From Acanthosepion esculentum (lineage: Eukaryota > Mollusca > Cephalopoda > Sepiida > Sepiidae), in assembly GCA_964036315.1 (NCBI GenBank), contig OZ038510.1, positions 80,409,349 through 80,473,348 of the forward strand: a stretch of DNA of 64,000 bases, written 5' to 3'. Below are positions 20,920-33,900 of the stretch, piece by piece. Every line of letters starts with the position of its first letter. The first letter of the stretch is position 1. The notes under the pieces are model-generated. The model was given only the letters and a program-made list of their open reading frames with translations. It was not told the origin of the DNA and searched no databases. The translations under genes were made by a program, and so were the position numbers.

Positions 20920-22280
20920 AGCAACAGGAAGATACTAGATGTTCCCCTTCATAAACATTGCAGTATATTTGTACAAAGTATTTATTGTTAACGTAGACCA
21001 TTTGACAATTGAAAATGATGACTTAATCAACTCTTGTGTTGTTGTACGCACCAGTTTCTTTTCAATTATTTCTTATAGAATGTGTATATTGAGCAGAGAT
21101 CTCTAATGTATAAAATGTCTTTGATGGAAAATCTTTATTACAAAAACAAAAAACAAAAAAAAAACAAACGGTAACAAGGAAACTGTGTCGATTAACCTTG
21201 GCCACTAATTAATACCTACATTTGAATCCTTTCTCCCAGGCAAATAGAATTCAATTAAAAAAAAAAAATGAAAGAAAAGAACCTGGTGTGAAAATATCAA
21301 GTTCATAAATGTCTAGACTTTTTTTTTATATTGATTTATGAAATTCGAAGTTCTTAAAAAAAAGAAAGAAAGATAGACGCAAAAAAATATAGTTTTAATA
21401 AGTGCCAGCCACAATTACATAATATAATTTTGCTTTTCGGAAATCTTTTAAGGAATTTGCAAGCTAAAGTTTACCTGAGTTTTAACATTTTTTTTTTAAC
21501 ACATTGGCTGCCAACCAGGAGTTATCTCGTCTTAGTGTGACGCCGTCTGCCTGTTCTTTCGTACATGACATTTTCTGATCTGAGGACGCCAACAACCACT
21601 TTTATTCGCACTGACACATTTAGTATAAAAACAACATTAAGACTTCAGTCGAAGATATAAATCAGTTCGTAAAATTTTTTCACTGCCTAAATTGGCTATT
21701 TTAAAGTTGGTGTTTTAAGTCAGATTCCATTATTGACCTCTTCGGGTCAACGTTTTAAAAATATAGCAAATTTAATTTAAACTAAAAATGACACCACAGA
21801 ATCAGATATTTAAGCATTTCCAAATATTTACCAATATACGTCCAATAATTAAAATTAAGCGATCGATGTGAGTAATATTATTCAAAAGCTAGATATATAG
21901 TCTATAAATCAAAGTATTTATAGTTTAAAATCTGTTTTAGAGTTTGCAAGCCTAAAATTTATTTTTGGCAAACAATTTCTTTTAAATACTATTTTTATTT
22001 TTGGAAATAAAAATAAAAACGGATGATTTTAGTTAAAATGAATGTAGATATAAGATTTATTTATTATTAATTTGATTACTTTTAACAGCTGTCATCCGAA
22101 TTAATTATTTATAGTGATGTTACTTGTATTTATATACACCTGGCTCAGGTAAATGACAACTCCAAGAGTTCACAGAATTCGCTATAAACTATTTGGGGAG
22201 ACCAGTCACATTTTTCACGGTCATTAGAAATAAATAAGGAATAATCTAATCCTTTTAGCACTTGCTTTTTTTAAAAAAAT
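20212..22280. other. Unassigned AT-rich intergenic sequence
   Basis: No gene found. Short (TA)n at about 20887-20920. The lysine/phenylalanine-rich frames at 20533-21001 are translations of A/T runs. Confidence 0.45.
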
Positions 22281-22282
22281 CA

Positions 22283-22420
22283 GCCCAAAGCAAGGCGATA
22301 AAGCCACTAAGACACAAGGGGTTACTGAGTATGAGAGATAAAATTAAAAAAAATACTATTAAGGCGAGACAACAATAAAAGAAGAGGAATTAGGAAGACA
22401 ACAAATCAAGATTGACATTG
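22283..22420 (-). mobile_element. LINE 3' tail fragment (first of two adjacent)
   Basis: The - strand carries the window's LINE tail: cagcccaaagcaaggcgata then aagccactaagacacaaggg on the + strand. About 150 bp further, the same tail appears again attached to a coding C-terminus, so the tail region is duplicated. Confidence 0.7.
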
Positions 22421-22427
22421 AATTTAA

Positions 22428-22735
22428 TCATTTAACCCCAAGCAAGGCAATAAAGCCACTAAGAAGCAAGGGATTACTGAGTGTGAGAGAATATGAGAAA
22501 AATAAAATAAAAAATACTGTTAGTGAGAGAGTGAGAGAGAGAGAGCAATAAAAGAACAGGAAATAGGAAGACAGAAGATAACGATTGACATTGTATTTTA
22601 ATTTTTGAAGATCAAAGCTGACTAGAAAGCAAGAAGCCGGAAGAGAGTTACACAAACGAGAACTGTGAGAGAAGAAACTGTTAGCATAGAACTTACGGTT
22701 GCATCTAGCCAATTCAATATGATTAAAAAAATAGT
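22428..22735 (-). pseudogene. Jockey/CR1-like LINE RT C-terminus and tail
   Basis: Reading leftward from about 22715: LARCNRKFYANSFFSHSSRL, CNSLPASCF, LQKLKYNVNRYLLSS, then the tail ending ccaagcaaggcaataaagcc at about 22438. In other copies the Trp of RLWNSLP is kept; here it is Cys. Same family as 1586-2345. It is 5'-truncated, with no RT palm. Confidence 0.9.
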
Positions 22736-22739
22736 TTTG

Positions 22740-23793
22740 CCATATTGATGTATACGAATTTGATTTTTAAGTTTCGGGGAAAAAATCACTTTTTTGTCAA
22801 ATTCAATGATACGACAAAAAAGATTTGGTTGTAGATTAATTTTAAAAGTCTTTATGATTTAATTAAAATTCTATCTGAGGTTAACAAGGGGACGTAGCAG
22901 AAGTAGTTAGATTTTTAAGCATTTACTAGTAGCCAGGGATCGATCCCATGTAAAAACGATAATTTAGAATCCTGTTTTGTCAAGACAGGCTGGTCTACCC
23001 CATTTAGAAAATATGCGAATCACTTCTCAGTGTATGAAATGTGTATTCCAAAATGGCGGCTGTTGCACAAACGGTAGTATTAAATAATACCATTTTTATC
23101 CCATAATAGTTGTTACATTTAGTTTCTGTCGGAGGTTCTTAATCAGGGGGTATTTCAGGTGGGGGGGTAGTTTTTCTTTTTTTTTTAAATTTATTTACAG
23201 ATATTTTGTTTCTGGAATTCCAATAACCTGGTACGCTATTGAACGTTTTTGATTACTGAAGTATGCTTCCGTTTATTTATTTACTAATTAGTTATGAATT
23301 TTAATTAGAATTAAAACAAATTACTGTACATAGATTCAAGTTTAAAAATCCACATTTTCTATTGCTTTAAAATTTTTTAAAAGTCTACAAAAATAATCCT
23401 TTTAAATGTATATGCACTAATATGGAAATGAATAAAGATTGTTCAGTACTTATTCGGAATCCAGCTTTAGAGTCGTACAGTCTTAGAAAGGGGTGGGGAA
23501 TGGCATTCTGACTTATGGTAAAAAAAGGGGGATGGCACGTGGCCAAAAAAAAAAAAAAAAAAGGAAAAAAAAAACGAGAACTACTGGTATATGAATTACA
23601 TATGCAAATGTATCAACTATTATGGGGCAGAGGGCGTATGGATTATTTTGTTGCATAGAGAGAGGCCACCTGAGAACGTAGGGCATTGGAAAAATTTGAA
23701 ATCCGAAACTAGTCATTTTTCTTTTGAAATGTAAAATCTCAAAAACTGTATTGGAGATAAATTTGAATCATTAATTGTTAATTTAAGTATATG

Positions 23794-23870
<77 letters not shown>

Positions 23871-24570
23871 GAATGTATTAAACTAATTGATATACAAACG
23901 AAGTCATTTTTAAAGGTATCTGTTTATTTTGTTCTTTTCAAAAGAAACTGAAAATATGAATTCTAATGGTTTGTTCGCTATAAAAACGGACATTTTTTTT
24001 TCTTCGGAAAAAGGGTTACAAACTTACGTATTAAAGAAAAAAAAAAGATATTTTCCGTATTGGTTATTTCTGTTGGAATTTATCAGATTTTTTTTCCGTA
24101 GCTCATATTTTAATAATAATTTTGTTTTTTCAACATGAAATGCCAAGATGATTTTAACACAGAACTCCAGACATTCTTTTCCCCCCTCTACCCCACCCTT
24201 ATTTCTTCCTAAATGTTTTAATTCAATATTCATCTTTCACAGAAAGAAATCGACAAACTTTGTCATGGAATTCGATTACTTCCGTCGTATGATGTTAAAG
24301 TTTCACGAACGCAAAGTCGAATAAACATCCCAGATATAAAACGGGAGTTCTTTTTTTTCCTTGCTTTTTTTTCTCGAATGAAATAAACGTTTTGTTTCTA
24401 ATGAGATTTGCGACTTGTTTTTTTTTTCTTTTTCTCTTTTCCATTTTGTTGTTTCTCGCTTTTAATTCTCTATTTCAATATTGCAAAACCTTTCCTTTCT
24501 CGATATTTGTTTATTTGTTTAATAATCGGAGTTTAATTAATGATTTTAAGTAAAAGAAAAATGTGTAAAA
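22740..24570. other. Unassigned sequence with a split palindromic MITE
   Basis: The two halves of a palindromic MITE of the 13.9-kb family lie apart: tcccataatagttgttacat at about 23100 and gtatcaactattatggggca at about 23612, suggesting an interrupting insertion of about 480 bp. No gene seen. The rest is A/T-rich. Confidence 0.45.
23796..23867. repeat. (TA)n microsatellite
   Basis: About 72 bp of uninterrupted AT dinucleotide. Confidence 0.97.
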
Positions 24571-25109
24571 TTAACGTATTTCGCTGTTTTATAAGACGCT
24601 CCGATGTATAAGACGCCCCACCCCAAATTTTTGAAGGAAGAAATTGGAAAAAATATTTTCTCATAGCTCTCCTTACTATACCCAATTTCACCCACTGAAT
24701 AGCATATTTCAGCTTGAAAACCTGACTAATAATGACGAAATTCTTCACAGACAGAGAAATACCAGACTTTCAAGTAACTATTTAGAATGTAATAGAACTC
24801 TATATAGTGAGGATCTCGGAGCGCACATTGAATGCGTAGTTGTCAGTGACGATAAACAAAAATGGACGTTTAACTCTAGTGATATGTAGATTAACTAATT
24901 AACATAATACCCAGGTTATATAGTGACTCCAATTAGGAAGAGGAGGAGGAGGAGGAACTACACCTGAGCATTGAGTAGTAACACGAAGGACTTAGGACTT
25001 CACAACAGTAACTATTTAGAATGTAATAGAAGAGAAGTTAATTCCCGTTACTGACCTTTGATTTATAGGAAGCAGGGTGGTTTTAGTCCGAATTCACATT
25101 ATTCCCTAT

Positions 25110-25260
25110 CCTAGACTTGTTGCCAAGCAAGGTCATAGGGTTCAGTCAGTGCTGCTATTTACCCATAGGTAGGGGAAGATATGGAGTCATACCTTTCCCA
25201 AGGATATAAGCACGTAACTGAATACAATGAACTCGACTGGAGTTCGAACTTGGCTCCAAA
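25110..25260 (+). mobile_element. Dispersed repeat, copy 2 (SINE-like)
   Basis: Same family as 560-730: tgttgccaagcaaggtcata, gctgctatttacccataggt, acctttcccaaggatataag, and cactcgactggagttcgaac-like end. It lies inside the transposon debris at 24575-27110. Confidence 0.65.
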
Positions 25261-25825
25261 CAAATAAAAATAAACCTAAGTAGAAAAATTGAATTAAACA
25301 CAAAGAATATTTCTTTATTGAACTGTGCCAATCACTGTATGTAAATTTAAATTTTACAAATGTTACATGAAAGATAAATACTCCATTTCGCTGTTTATAA
25401 GACGTTTGGATGCATTAGACGTCCCCACAAAAATATTTTGAAAGAAGAAATCGGTAAAAAAGTATTTTCCTTGTAGATCATAGCCCTCCACACTATCCTC
25501 ATTTTCACCCACTGAAGAGCATATTTCAGCCTAAAAACCTGACTAATCATGGCAAATTCATTACAGACAAAAAAGTACCAACCTTTCTAGTAACTATTTA
25601 GAATGTAATAGAACTCTATATAGTGAGAATCTTGAAGCACACATTGAATGCGTCGTTGTCAGTGACGATAAACAAAAATGGCCGCCTCAGCTGTTGGCGG
25701 GTTAATGTATTTGCGCGGCAACCTTTGACAACGTTAAGTACCGCAAATAGGATTATTTAACTAAGCGAAAATACTATGCAGTAGTCTTATTCTTAAAGTG
25801 TTTATCATAAAAGATGCTGTTTGGG

Positions 25826-25942
25826 CACCTCGACGTGGTTTAGTGGTTATGAGACTTGTCCCTCCAGAATAATTACAGCTGAGTAATGAGTTTGAACCTC
25901 ACTGGGTGTCTCATACTTTCTATAAACTACGCTTAGAAAATC
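25826..25942 (+). mobile_element. tRNA-derived SINE with possible target-site duplication
   Basis: A box tggtttagtgg at about 25839 and B box gagtttgaacctc at about 25889. The left flank ataaaagatgctg and right flank ataaatgatgctac look like a duplicated target site. The element interrupts a repeated module of the surrounding DNA transposon, so it inserted later. Confidence 0.65.
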
Positions 25943-26599
25943 ACCATAAATGATGCTACTTTGTGACCAGTAGTTTTAGAAATAAGGTACAAAATGAAGG
26001 TGTTAGTTCATCAGGTGTCACTGTAGCAGGAATTTAAATTCCTACCAATTATAAGCAGCTAACGAAAGCGTACTATACAGAAGAATTATTCTGAAGATGT
26101 CTACTATAAAGGATGCCGCTTTGTGACCAGAAGGAATTTAAATTCCTACCAATTACCCCGTATCCTAACAACATAAACTGCATATCTCAAAACACTGGAC
26201 TTGTTTTACTTTCAAGTGACCAGAATCGGATGGAATTGTGGAAGTGACCCCAAACTTATAACTCGTGTCACCGACCTTCGGTTTATAGGACGCAGTGAGG
26301 TTTTTGGAGATATTTCATAGGAAAAAAGATGTCTTATAAGCAGCTAACGAAAGCGTACTATACAGAAGAATTATTCTGAAGATGTCTACTATAAAGGATG
26401 CTGCTTTGTGACCAGTAACTTAAGAAATAAGGAATGAAGGTGTTAGTTCACCAGGTGTTACTGTAGCAGACATTTCGTTTCCTCTCAATATCCCAGTATT
26501 CCAACTACATAAATAGATTCTCTAAAAACATTGTTAATTTCCTTTTGAAACACTGGACTTATTTTATTTTCAAGGGCTCTGCCTGGGGATCTAACCAAA

Positions 26600-26755
26600 G
26601 ATTTGGTATTTCTGTATAGCATCATTATGCCAGCTACTGTTGAGGGAATGCCATATACCAGAAAGATCTTCTCTACCCCCCTCCCTGAACAGAATTGAAG
26701 GCTTTAGATAAATCTACAAAAAGTAACACGGCCTGTATATACTTTGCTCTGATGC
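26600..26755 (-). pseudogene. RTE-like LINE RT fragment (palm motif A region)
   Basis: The - strand reads YIQAVLLFVDLSKAFNSVQG followed by a stop, then text corresponding to LVYGIP and MMLYRNTK. FVDLSKAF holds the motif A aspartate of reverse transcriptase. It parallels the better fragment at 27178-27430, about 600 bp away in the same orientation, so the two are duplicates. Confidence 0.8.
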
Positions 26756-27129
26756 CGGCAATAAGCGTACTATACAGAAGTATTATTCTTAAAGTGTCTA
26801 CGATAAATGATGCTGCTTTGGGCCCAGTAGTTTACGAATTAAGGACAGTGTTACTTCATCAGGTGTTACTGTAGCAGGAATTTTGTTTCCTGTCAATATC
26901 CCAGTATTTCAACTGTATAAATAGCTTCTCACAAAACATTGTTAATTGAATTTTGAAACACTGGACTTGTTTTACTTTGAAGGGCTCAGAACCAGATGTA
27001 ATTTGGGAGCTGACCCCAAACTTATAACTCCCATCTCAGACTTTTCATTTATACGACGCAGTGTGGTTTTTATAAGGGAAACAAGCTGCGTCTTATAAGC
27101 AGCAAATTACAGCTGCATTGACTGTTTTT

Positions 27130-27178
27130 GAGATGATGGATGATGATGATGATTATTATTATTATTATTATTATTATT
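27130..27178. repeat. (ATG/ATT)n microsatellite
   Basis: gatgatgatgatg running into an (ATT)n tract, at the left edge of an inverted LINE segment. Confidence 0.9.
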
Positions 27179-27430
27179 TATGCCTTGTTTATAAACAAGG
27201 TGCGTGAGTGTCACCCTGAATGACCCCTGTGTTAATATGAAACTAGTTCTCCGTCTGGGATCTAACTAAAGATTTGGTATTTCTTTATAGCATCATTATG
27301 GCAGCTACTGTTTCAGAGGGAATGCCAAATACCAGAAAGATCTCTATCCACCACCATGAACAGAATCGAAGACTTTAGATAAATCTACAAACAGTAAGGC
27401 GGCCTGTACGTCGTTTGCCCTGACGCCCGC
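27178..27430 (-). pseudogene. RTE-like LINE RT, inverted 5' segment
   Basis: From 27430 leftward the frame reads LRGLIAGVRANDVQAALLFV, DLSKVFDSVHG (motif A), then after frame disruptions MMLYKEIPNL-like text and finally GVIQGDTHAPCL near 27195-27230 (the QGD motif B equivalent). The next protein region, LNNILRTSLDK, lies on the opposite strand starting about 27505. So the element is broken into a reversed 5' part and a forward 3' part. Stops and frameshifts make it inactive. Confidence 0.85.
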
Positions 27431-27489
27431 AATAAGCCCCCGAACGGTCAGGGTTTGTTCAATTATTACGAAAGATATGTTATACCCGT

Positions 27490-27924
27490 GCACCGCTTTT
27501 TCTTTGCTATCACACTTAATAATATATTGAGAACTTCACTTGATAAACACCATCATCGAAGTTTTACTTTATCACCAAGACTCGCAAGTCGATATCCTGC
27601 AAAAAACGTTAACCGATATTGATTATACAGATGGCCAAGCTATCACTTCAGGCATCATTACCAATAGCACAGTCATCATACATCATCAAGAAAATGCTGA
27701 TAATGATGTTGGTCTCTGTGTTAATGCATTTAAAACTGATTTCATAAACTTCAACCAGCAAGTATCAATACAAACTGCCCCAAGAGAATGAATATAATCT
27801 GTCAGAGCCTAGGAAGCGAGTAGAATTCTCCTGAAAAGTAAGTGAAAATTCGCATCGCTAAAGTCTGGGCCGCTTTGAATAAAATAGATGTAATCGGGAA
27901 ACGCGAACTAGCAGGCAACCTCAA
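27490..27924 (+). pseudogene. RTE-like LINE RT, palm/thumb segment leading into the 102-bp array
   Basis: The + strand reads AITLNNILRTSLDK, then (shifted frame) VDILQKTLTDIDYTDG, the catalytic YADD box decayed to YTDG, then HHQENADNDVGLCVNAFKTD and FINFNQQVSIQT. From about 27842 it continues VKIRIAKVWAALNKIDVIGK and ELAGNLKRRLFRSTVESVLM. Loss of the second catalytic aspartate and frameshifts make it non-functional. The last residues pass without a break into the first unit of the array at 27925. Confidence 0.9.
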
Positions 27925-30900
27925 ACGGAGACTCTTTCGATCCACTGTAGAATCAGTTTTAATGTATGGTACCACTGCTTAAACATTAGCTGAAAGCCTT
28001 GATTCTAAGCTAGATAGAACCTAAAAACGGAGACTCTTTCGAGCCACTGTAGAATTGGTTTTAATGTATGGTACCACTGCTTAAACATTAGCTGAAAGCC
28101 TTGATTCTAAGCTAGATAGCACCTAAAAACGGAGACTCTTTCGAGCCACTGTAGAATTGGTTTTAATGTAAGGTACCAATGCTTGGACATTAGCTAAAAG
28201 CCTTAATTCTAAGCTAGATAGAACCTAAAAACGGAGACTCTTTCGAGCCACTGTAGAATTGGTTTTAATGTATGGTACCAATGCTTGGACATTAGCTAAA
28301 AGCCTTAATTCTAAGCTAGATAGAACCTAAAAACGGAGACTCTTTCGAGCCACTGTAGAATTGGTTTTAATGTATGGTACCACTGCTTGGACATTAGCTA
28401 AAAGCCTTGATTCTAAGCTAGATAGAACCTAAAAACGGAGACTCTTTCGAGCCAGTGTAGAATTGGTTTTAATGTATGGTACCACTGCTTGGACATTAGC
28501 TAAAAGCCTTAATTCTAAGCTAGATAGAACCTAAAAACGGAGACTCTTTCGAGCCACTGTAGAATTGGTTTTAATGTATGGTACCACTGCTTGGACATTA
28601 GCTAAAAGCCTTAATTCTAAGCTAGATAGAACCTAAAAACGGAGACTCTTTCGAGCCACTGTAGAATTGGTTTTAATGTATGGTACCACTGCTTGGACAT
28701 TAGCTAAAAGCCTTAATTCTAAGCTCGATAGAACCTAAAAACGGAGACTCTTTCGAGCCACTGTAGAATTGGTTTTAATGTATGGTACCACTGAGTGGAC
28801 ATTAGCTAAAAGCCTTAATTCTAAGCTAGATAGAACCTAAAAACGGAGACTCTTTCGAGCCACTGTAGAATTGGTTTTAATGTATGGTACCACTGCTTGG
28901 ACATTAGCTAAAAGCCTTGATTCTAAGCTAGATAGAACCTAAAAACGGAGACTCTTTCGAGCCACTGTAGAATTGGTTTTAATGTATGGTACCACTGCTT
29001 GGACATTAGCTAAAAGCCTTAATTCTAAGCTAGATAGAACCTAAAAACGGAGACTCTTTCGAGCCAGTGTAGAATTGGTTTTAATGTATGGTACCACTGC
29101 TTGGACATTAGCTAAAAGCCTTAATTCTAAGCTAGATAGAACCTAAAAACGGAGACTCTTTCGAGCCACTGTAGAATTGGTTTTAATGTATGGTACCACT
29201 GCTTGGACATTAGCTAAAAGCCTTAATTCTAAGCTAGATAGAACCTAAAAACGGAGACTCTTTCGAGCCACTGTAGAATTGGTTTTAATGTATGGTACCA
29301 CTGCTTGGACATTAGCTAAAAGCCTTAATTCTAAGCTAGATAGAACCTAAAAACGGAGACTCTTTCGAGCCACTGTAGAATTGGTTTTAATGTATGGTAC
29401 CACTGCTTGGACATTAGCTAAAAGCCTTAATTCTAAGCTAGATAGAACCTAAAAACGGAGACTCTTTCGAGCCACTGTAGAATTGGTTTTAATGTATGGT
29501 ACCACTGCTTGGACATTAGCTAAAAGCCTTAATTCTAAGCTAGATAGAACCTAAAAACGGAGACTCTTTCGAGCCACTGTAGAATTGGTTTTAATGTATG
29601 GTACCACTGCTTGGACATTAGCTAAAAGCCTTAATTCTAAGCTAGATAGAACCTAAAAACGGAGACTCTTTCGAGCCACTGTAGAATTGGTTTTAATGTA
29701 TGGTACCAATGCTTGGACATTAGCTAAAAGCCTTAATTCTAAGCTAGATAGAACCTAAAAACGGAGACTCTTTCGAGCCACTGTAGAATTGGTTTTAATG
29801 TATGGTACCACTGAGTGGACATTAGCTAAAAGCCTTAATTCTAAGCTAGATAGAACCTAAAAACGGAGACTCTTTCGAGCCACTGTAGAATTGGTTTTAA
29901 TCTATGGTACCACTGCTTGGACATTAGCTAAAAGCCTTGATTCTAAGCTAGATAGAACCTAAAAACGGAGACTCTTTCGAGCCACTGTAGAATTGGTTTT
30001 AATGTATGGTACCACTGCTTGGACATTAGCTAAAAGCCTTAATTCTAAGCTAGATAGAACCTAAAAACGGAGACTCTTTCGAGCCACTGTAGAATTGGTT
30101 TTAATGTATGGTACCACTGCTTGGACATTAGCTAAAAGCCTTAATTCTAAGCTAGATAGAACTTAAAACGGAGACTCTTTCGAGCCACTGTAGAATTGGT
30201 TTTAATGTATGGTACCACTGCTTGGACATTAGCTAAAAGCCTTAATTCTAAGCTAGATAGAACCTAAAAACGGAGACTCTTTCGAGCCACTGTAGAATTG
30301 GTTTTAATGTATGGTACCACTGCTTGGACATTAGCTAAAAGCCTTAATTCTAAGCTAGATAGAACCTAAAAACGGAGACTCTTTCGAGCCACTGTAGAAT
30401 TGGTTTTAATGTATGGTACCACTGCTTGGACATTAGCTAAAAGCCTTAATTCTAAGCTAGATAGAACCTAAAAACGGAGACTCTTTCGAGCCACTGTAGA
30501 ATTGGTTTTAATGTATGGTACCACTGCTTGGACATTAGCTAAAAGCCTTAATTCTAAGCTAGATAGAACCTAAAAACGGAGACTCTTTCGAGCCACTGTA
30601 CAATTGGTTTTAATGTATGGTACCACTGCTTGGACATTAGATAAAAGCCTTGATTCTAAGCTAGATAGAACCTAAAAACGGAGACTCTTTCGAGCCACTG
30701 TAGAATTGGTTTTAATGTATGGTACCACTGCTTGGACATTAGCTAAAAGCCTTAATTCTAAGCTAGATAGAACCTAAAAACGGAGACTCTTTCGAGCCAC
30801 TGTAGAATTGGTTTTAATGTATGGTACCACTGCTTGGACATTAGCTAAAAGCCTTGATTCTAAGCTAGATAGAACCTAAAAACGGAGACTCTTTCGAGCC

Positions 30901-33900
30901 AGTGTAGAATTGGTTTTAATGTATGGTACCACTGCTTGGACATTAGCTAAAAGCCTTAATTCTAAGCTAGATAGAACCTAAAAACGGAGACTCTTTCGAG
31001 CCACTGTAGAATTGGTTTTAATGTATGGTACCACTGCTTGGACATTAGCTAAAAGCCTTAATTCTAAGCTAGATAGAACCTAAAAACGGAGACTCTTTCG
31101 AGCCACTGTAGAATTGGTTTTAATGTATGGTACCACTGCTTGGACATTAGCTAAAAGCCTTAATTCTAAGCTCGATAGAACCTAAAAACGGAGACTCTTT
31201 CGAGCCACTGTAGAATTGGTTTTAATGTATGGTACCACTGAGTGGACATTAGCTAAAAGCCTTAATTCTAAGCTAGATAGAACCTAAAAACGGAGACTCT
31301 TTCGAGCCACTGTAGAATTGGTTTTAATGTATGGTACCACTGCTTGGACATTAGCTAAAAGCCTTGATTCTAAGCTAGATAGAACCTAAAAACGGAGACT
31401 CTTTCGAGCCACTGTAGAATTGGTTTTAATGTATGGTACCACTGCTTGGACATTAGCTAAAAGCCTTAATTCTAAGCTAGATAGAACCTAAAAACGGAGA
31501 CTCTTTCGAGCCACTGTAGAATTGGTTTTAATGTATGGTACCACTGCTTGGACATTAGCTAAAAGCCTTAATTCTAAGCTAGATAGAACCTAAAAACGGA
31601 GACTCTTTCGAGCCACTGTAGAATTGGTTTTAATGTATGGTACCACTGCTTGGACATTAGCTAAAAGCCTTAATTCTAAGCTAGATAGAACCTAAAAACG
31701 GAGACTCTTTCGAGCCACTGTAGAATTGGTTTTAATGTATGGTACCACTGCTTGGAAATTAGCTAAAAGCCTTGATTCTAAGCTAGATAGAACCTAAAAA
31801 CGGAGACTCTTTCGAGCCACTGTAGAATTGGTTTTAATGTATGGTACCACTGCTTGGACATTAGCTAAAAGCCTTAATTCTAAGCTAGATAGAACCTAAA
31901 AACGGAGACTCTTTCGAGCCACTGTAGAATTGGTTTTAATGTATGGTACCACTGCTTGGACATTAGCTAAAAGCCTTAATTCTAAGCTAGATAGAACCTA
32001 AAAACGGAGACTCTTTCGAGCCACTGTAGAATTGGTTTTAATGTATGGTACCACTGCTTGGACATTAGCTAAAAGCCTTAATTCTAAGCTAGATAGAACC
32101 TAAAAACGGAGACTCTTTCGAGCCACTGTAGAATTGGTTTTAATGTATGGTACCACTGCTTGGACATTAGCTAAAAGCCTTAATTCTAAGCTAGATAGAA
32201 CCTAAAAACGGAGACTCTTTCGAGCCACTGTAGAATTGGTTTTAATGTATGGTACCACTGAGTGGACATTAGCTAAAAGCCTTAATTCTAAGCTAGATAG
32301 AACCTAAAAACGGAGACTCTTTCGAGCCACTGTAGAATTGGTTTTAATCTATGGTACCACTGCTTGGACATTAGCTAAAAGCCTTGATTCTAAGCTAGAT
32401 AGAACCTAAAAACGGAGACTCTTTCGAGCCACTGTAGAATTGGTTTTAATGTATGGTACCACTGCTTGGACATTAGCTAAAAGCCTTAATTCTAAGCTAG
32501 ATAGAACCTAAAAACGGAGACTCTTTCGAGCCACTGTAGAATTGGTTTTAATGTATGGTACCACTGCTTGGACATTAGCTAAAAGCCTTAATTCTAAGCT
32601 AGATAGAACCTAAAAACGGAGACTCTTTCGAGCCACTGTAGAATTGGTTTTAATGTATGGTACCACTGCTTGGACATTAGCTAAAAGCCTTAATTCTAAG
32701 CTAGATAGAACCTAAAAACGGAGACTCTTTCGAGCCACTGTAGAATTGGTTTTAATGTATGGTACCACTGCTTGGACATTAGCTAAAAGCCTTAATTCTA
32801 AGCTAGATAGAACCTAAAAACGGAGACTCTTTCGAGCCACTGTAGAATTGGTTTTAATGTATGGTACCACTGCTTGGACATTAGCTAAAAGCCTTAATTC
32901 TAAGCTAGATAGAACCTAAAAACGGAGACTCTTTCGAGCCACTGTAGAATTGGTTTTAATGTATGGTACCACTGCTTGGACATTAGCTAAAAGCCTTAAT
33001 TCTAAGCTAGATAGAACCTAAAAACGGAGACTCTTTCGAGCCACTGTACAATTGGTTTTAATGTATGGTACCACTGCTTGGACATTAGATAAAAGCCTTG
33101 ATTCTAAGCTAGATAGAACCTAAAAACGGAGACTCTTTCGAGCCACTGTAGAATTGGTTTTAATGTATGGTACCACTGCTTGGACATTAGCTAAAAGCCT
33201 TAATTCTAAGCTAGATAGAACCTAAAAACGGAGACTCTTTCGAGCCACTGTAGAATTGGTTTTAATGTATGGTACCACTGCTTGGACATTAGCTAAAAGC
33301 CTTAATTCTAAGCTAGATAGAACCTAAAAACGGAGACTCTTTCGAGCCACTGTAGAATTGGTTTTAATGTATGGTACCACTGCTTGGACATTAGCTAAAA
33401 GCCTTAATTCTAAGCTAGATAGAACCTAAAAACGGAGACTCTTTCGAGCCACTGTAGAATTGGTTTTAATGTATGGTACCACTGCTTGGACATTAGCTAA
33501 AAGCCTTAATTCTAAGCTAGATAGAACCTAAAAACGGAGACTCTTTCGAGCCACTGTAGAATTGGTTTTAATGTATGGTACCACTGCTTGGACATTAGCT
33601 AAAAGCCTTAATTCTAAGCTAGATAGAACCTAAAAACGGAGACTCTTTCGAGCCACTGTAGAATTGGTTTTAATGTATGGTACCACTGCTTGGACATTAG
33701 CTAAAAGCCTTGATTCTAAGCTAGATAGAACCTAAAAACGGAGACTCTTTCGAGCCACTGTAGAATTGGTTTTAATGTATGGTACCACTGCTTGGACATT
33801 AGCTAAAAGCCTCGATTCTAAGCTAGGTAGAACCTAAAAACGGAGACTCTTTCGAGCCACTGTAGAATTGGTTTTAATGTATGGTACCACTGCTTGGACA

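Larger units (their letters stand above)
24575..27110. mobile_element. Nested/tandem copies of a non-autonomous DNA transposon
   Basis: Terminal-like motifs tttcgctgttttataagacg (24579) and tttcgctgtttataagacg (25387) face reverse-oriented gcgtcttataagcagc (27085) and gtcttataagcagc (26330). Internal modules recur: the aggaagaaat...tattttc block (24630 and 25440), the 'actctatatagtgag' to 'gacgataaacaaaaatgg' block (24800 and 25610), and a 'gtactatacagaag...aaaggatgctgctttgtgacc' block (about 26060, 26355, 26770). No transposase is seen. The family is not assigned. Confidence 0.6.
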
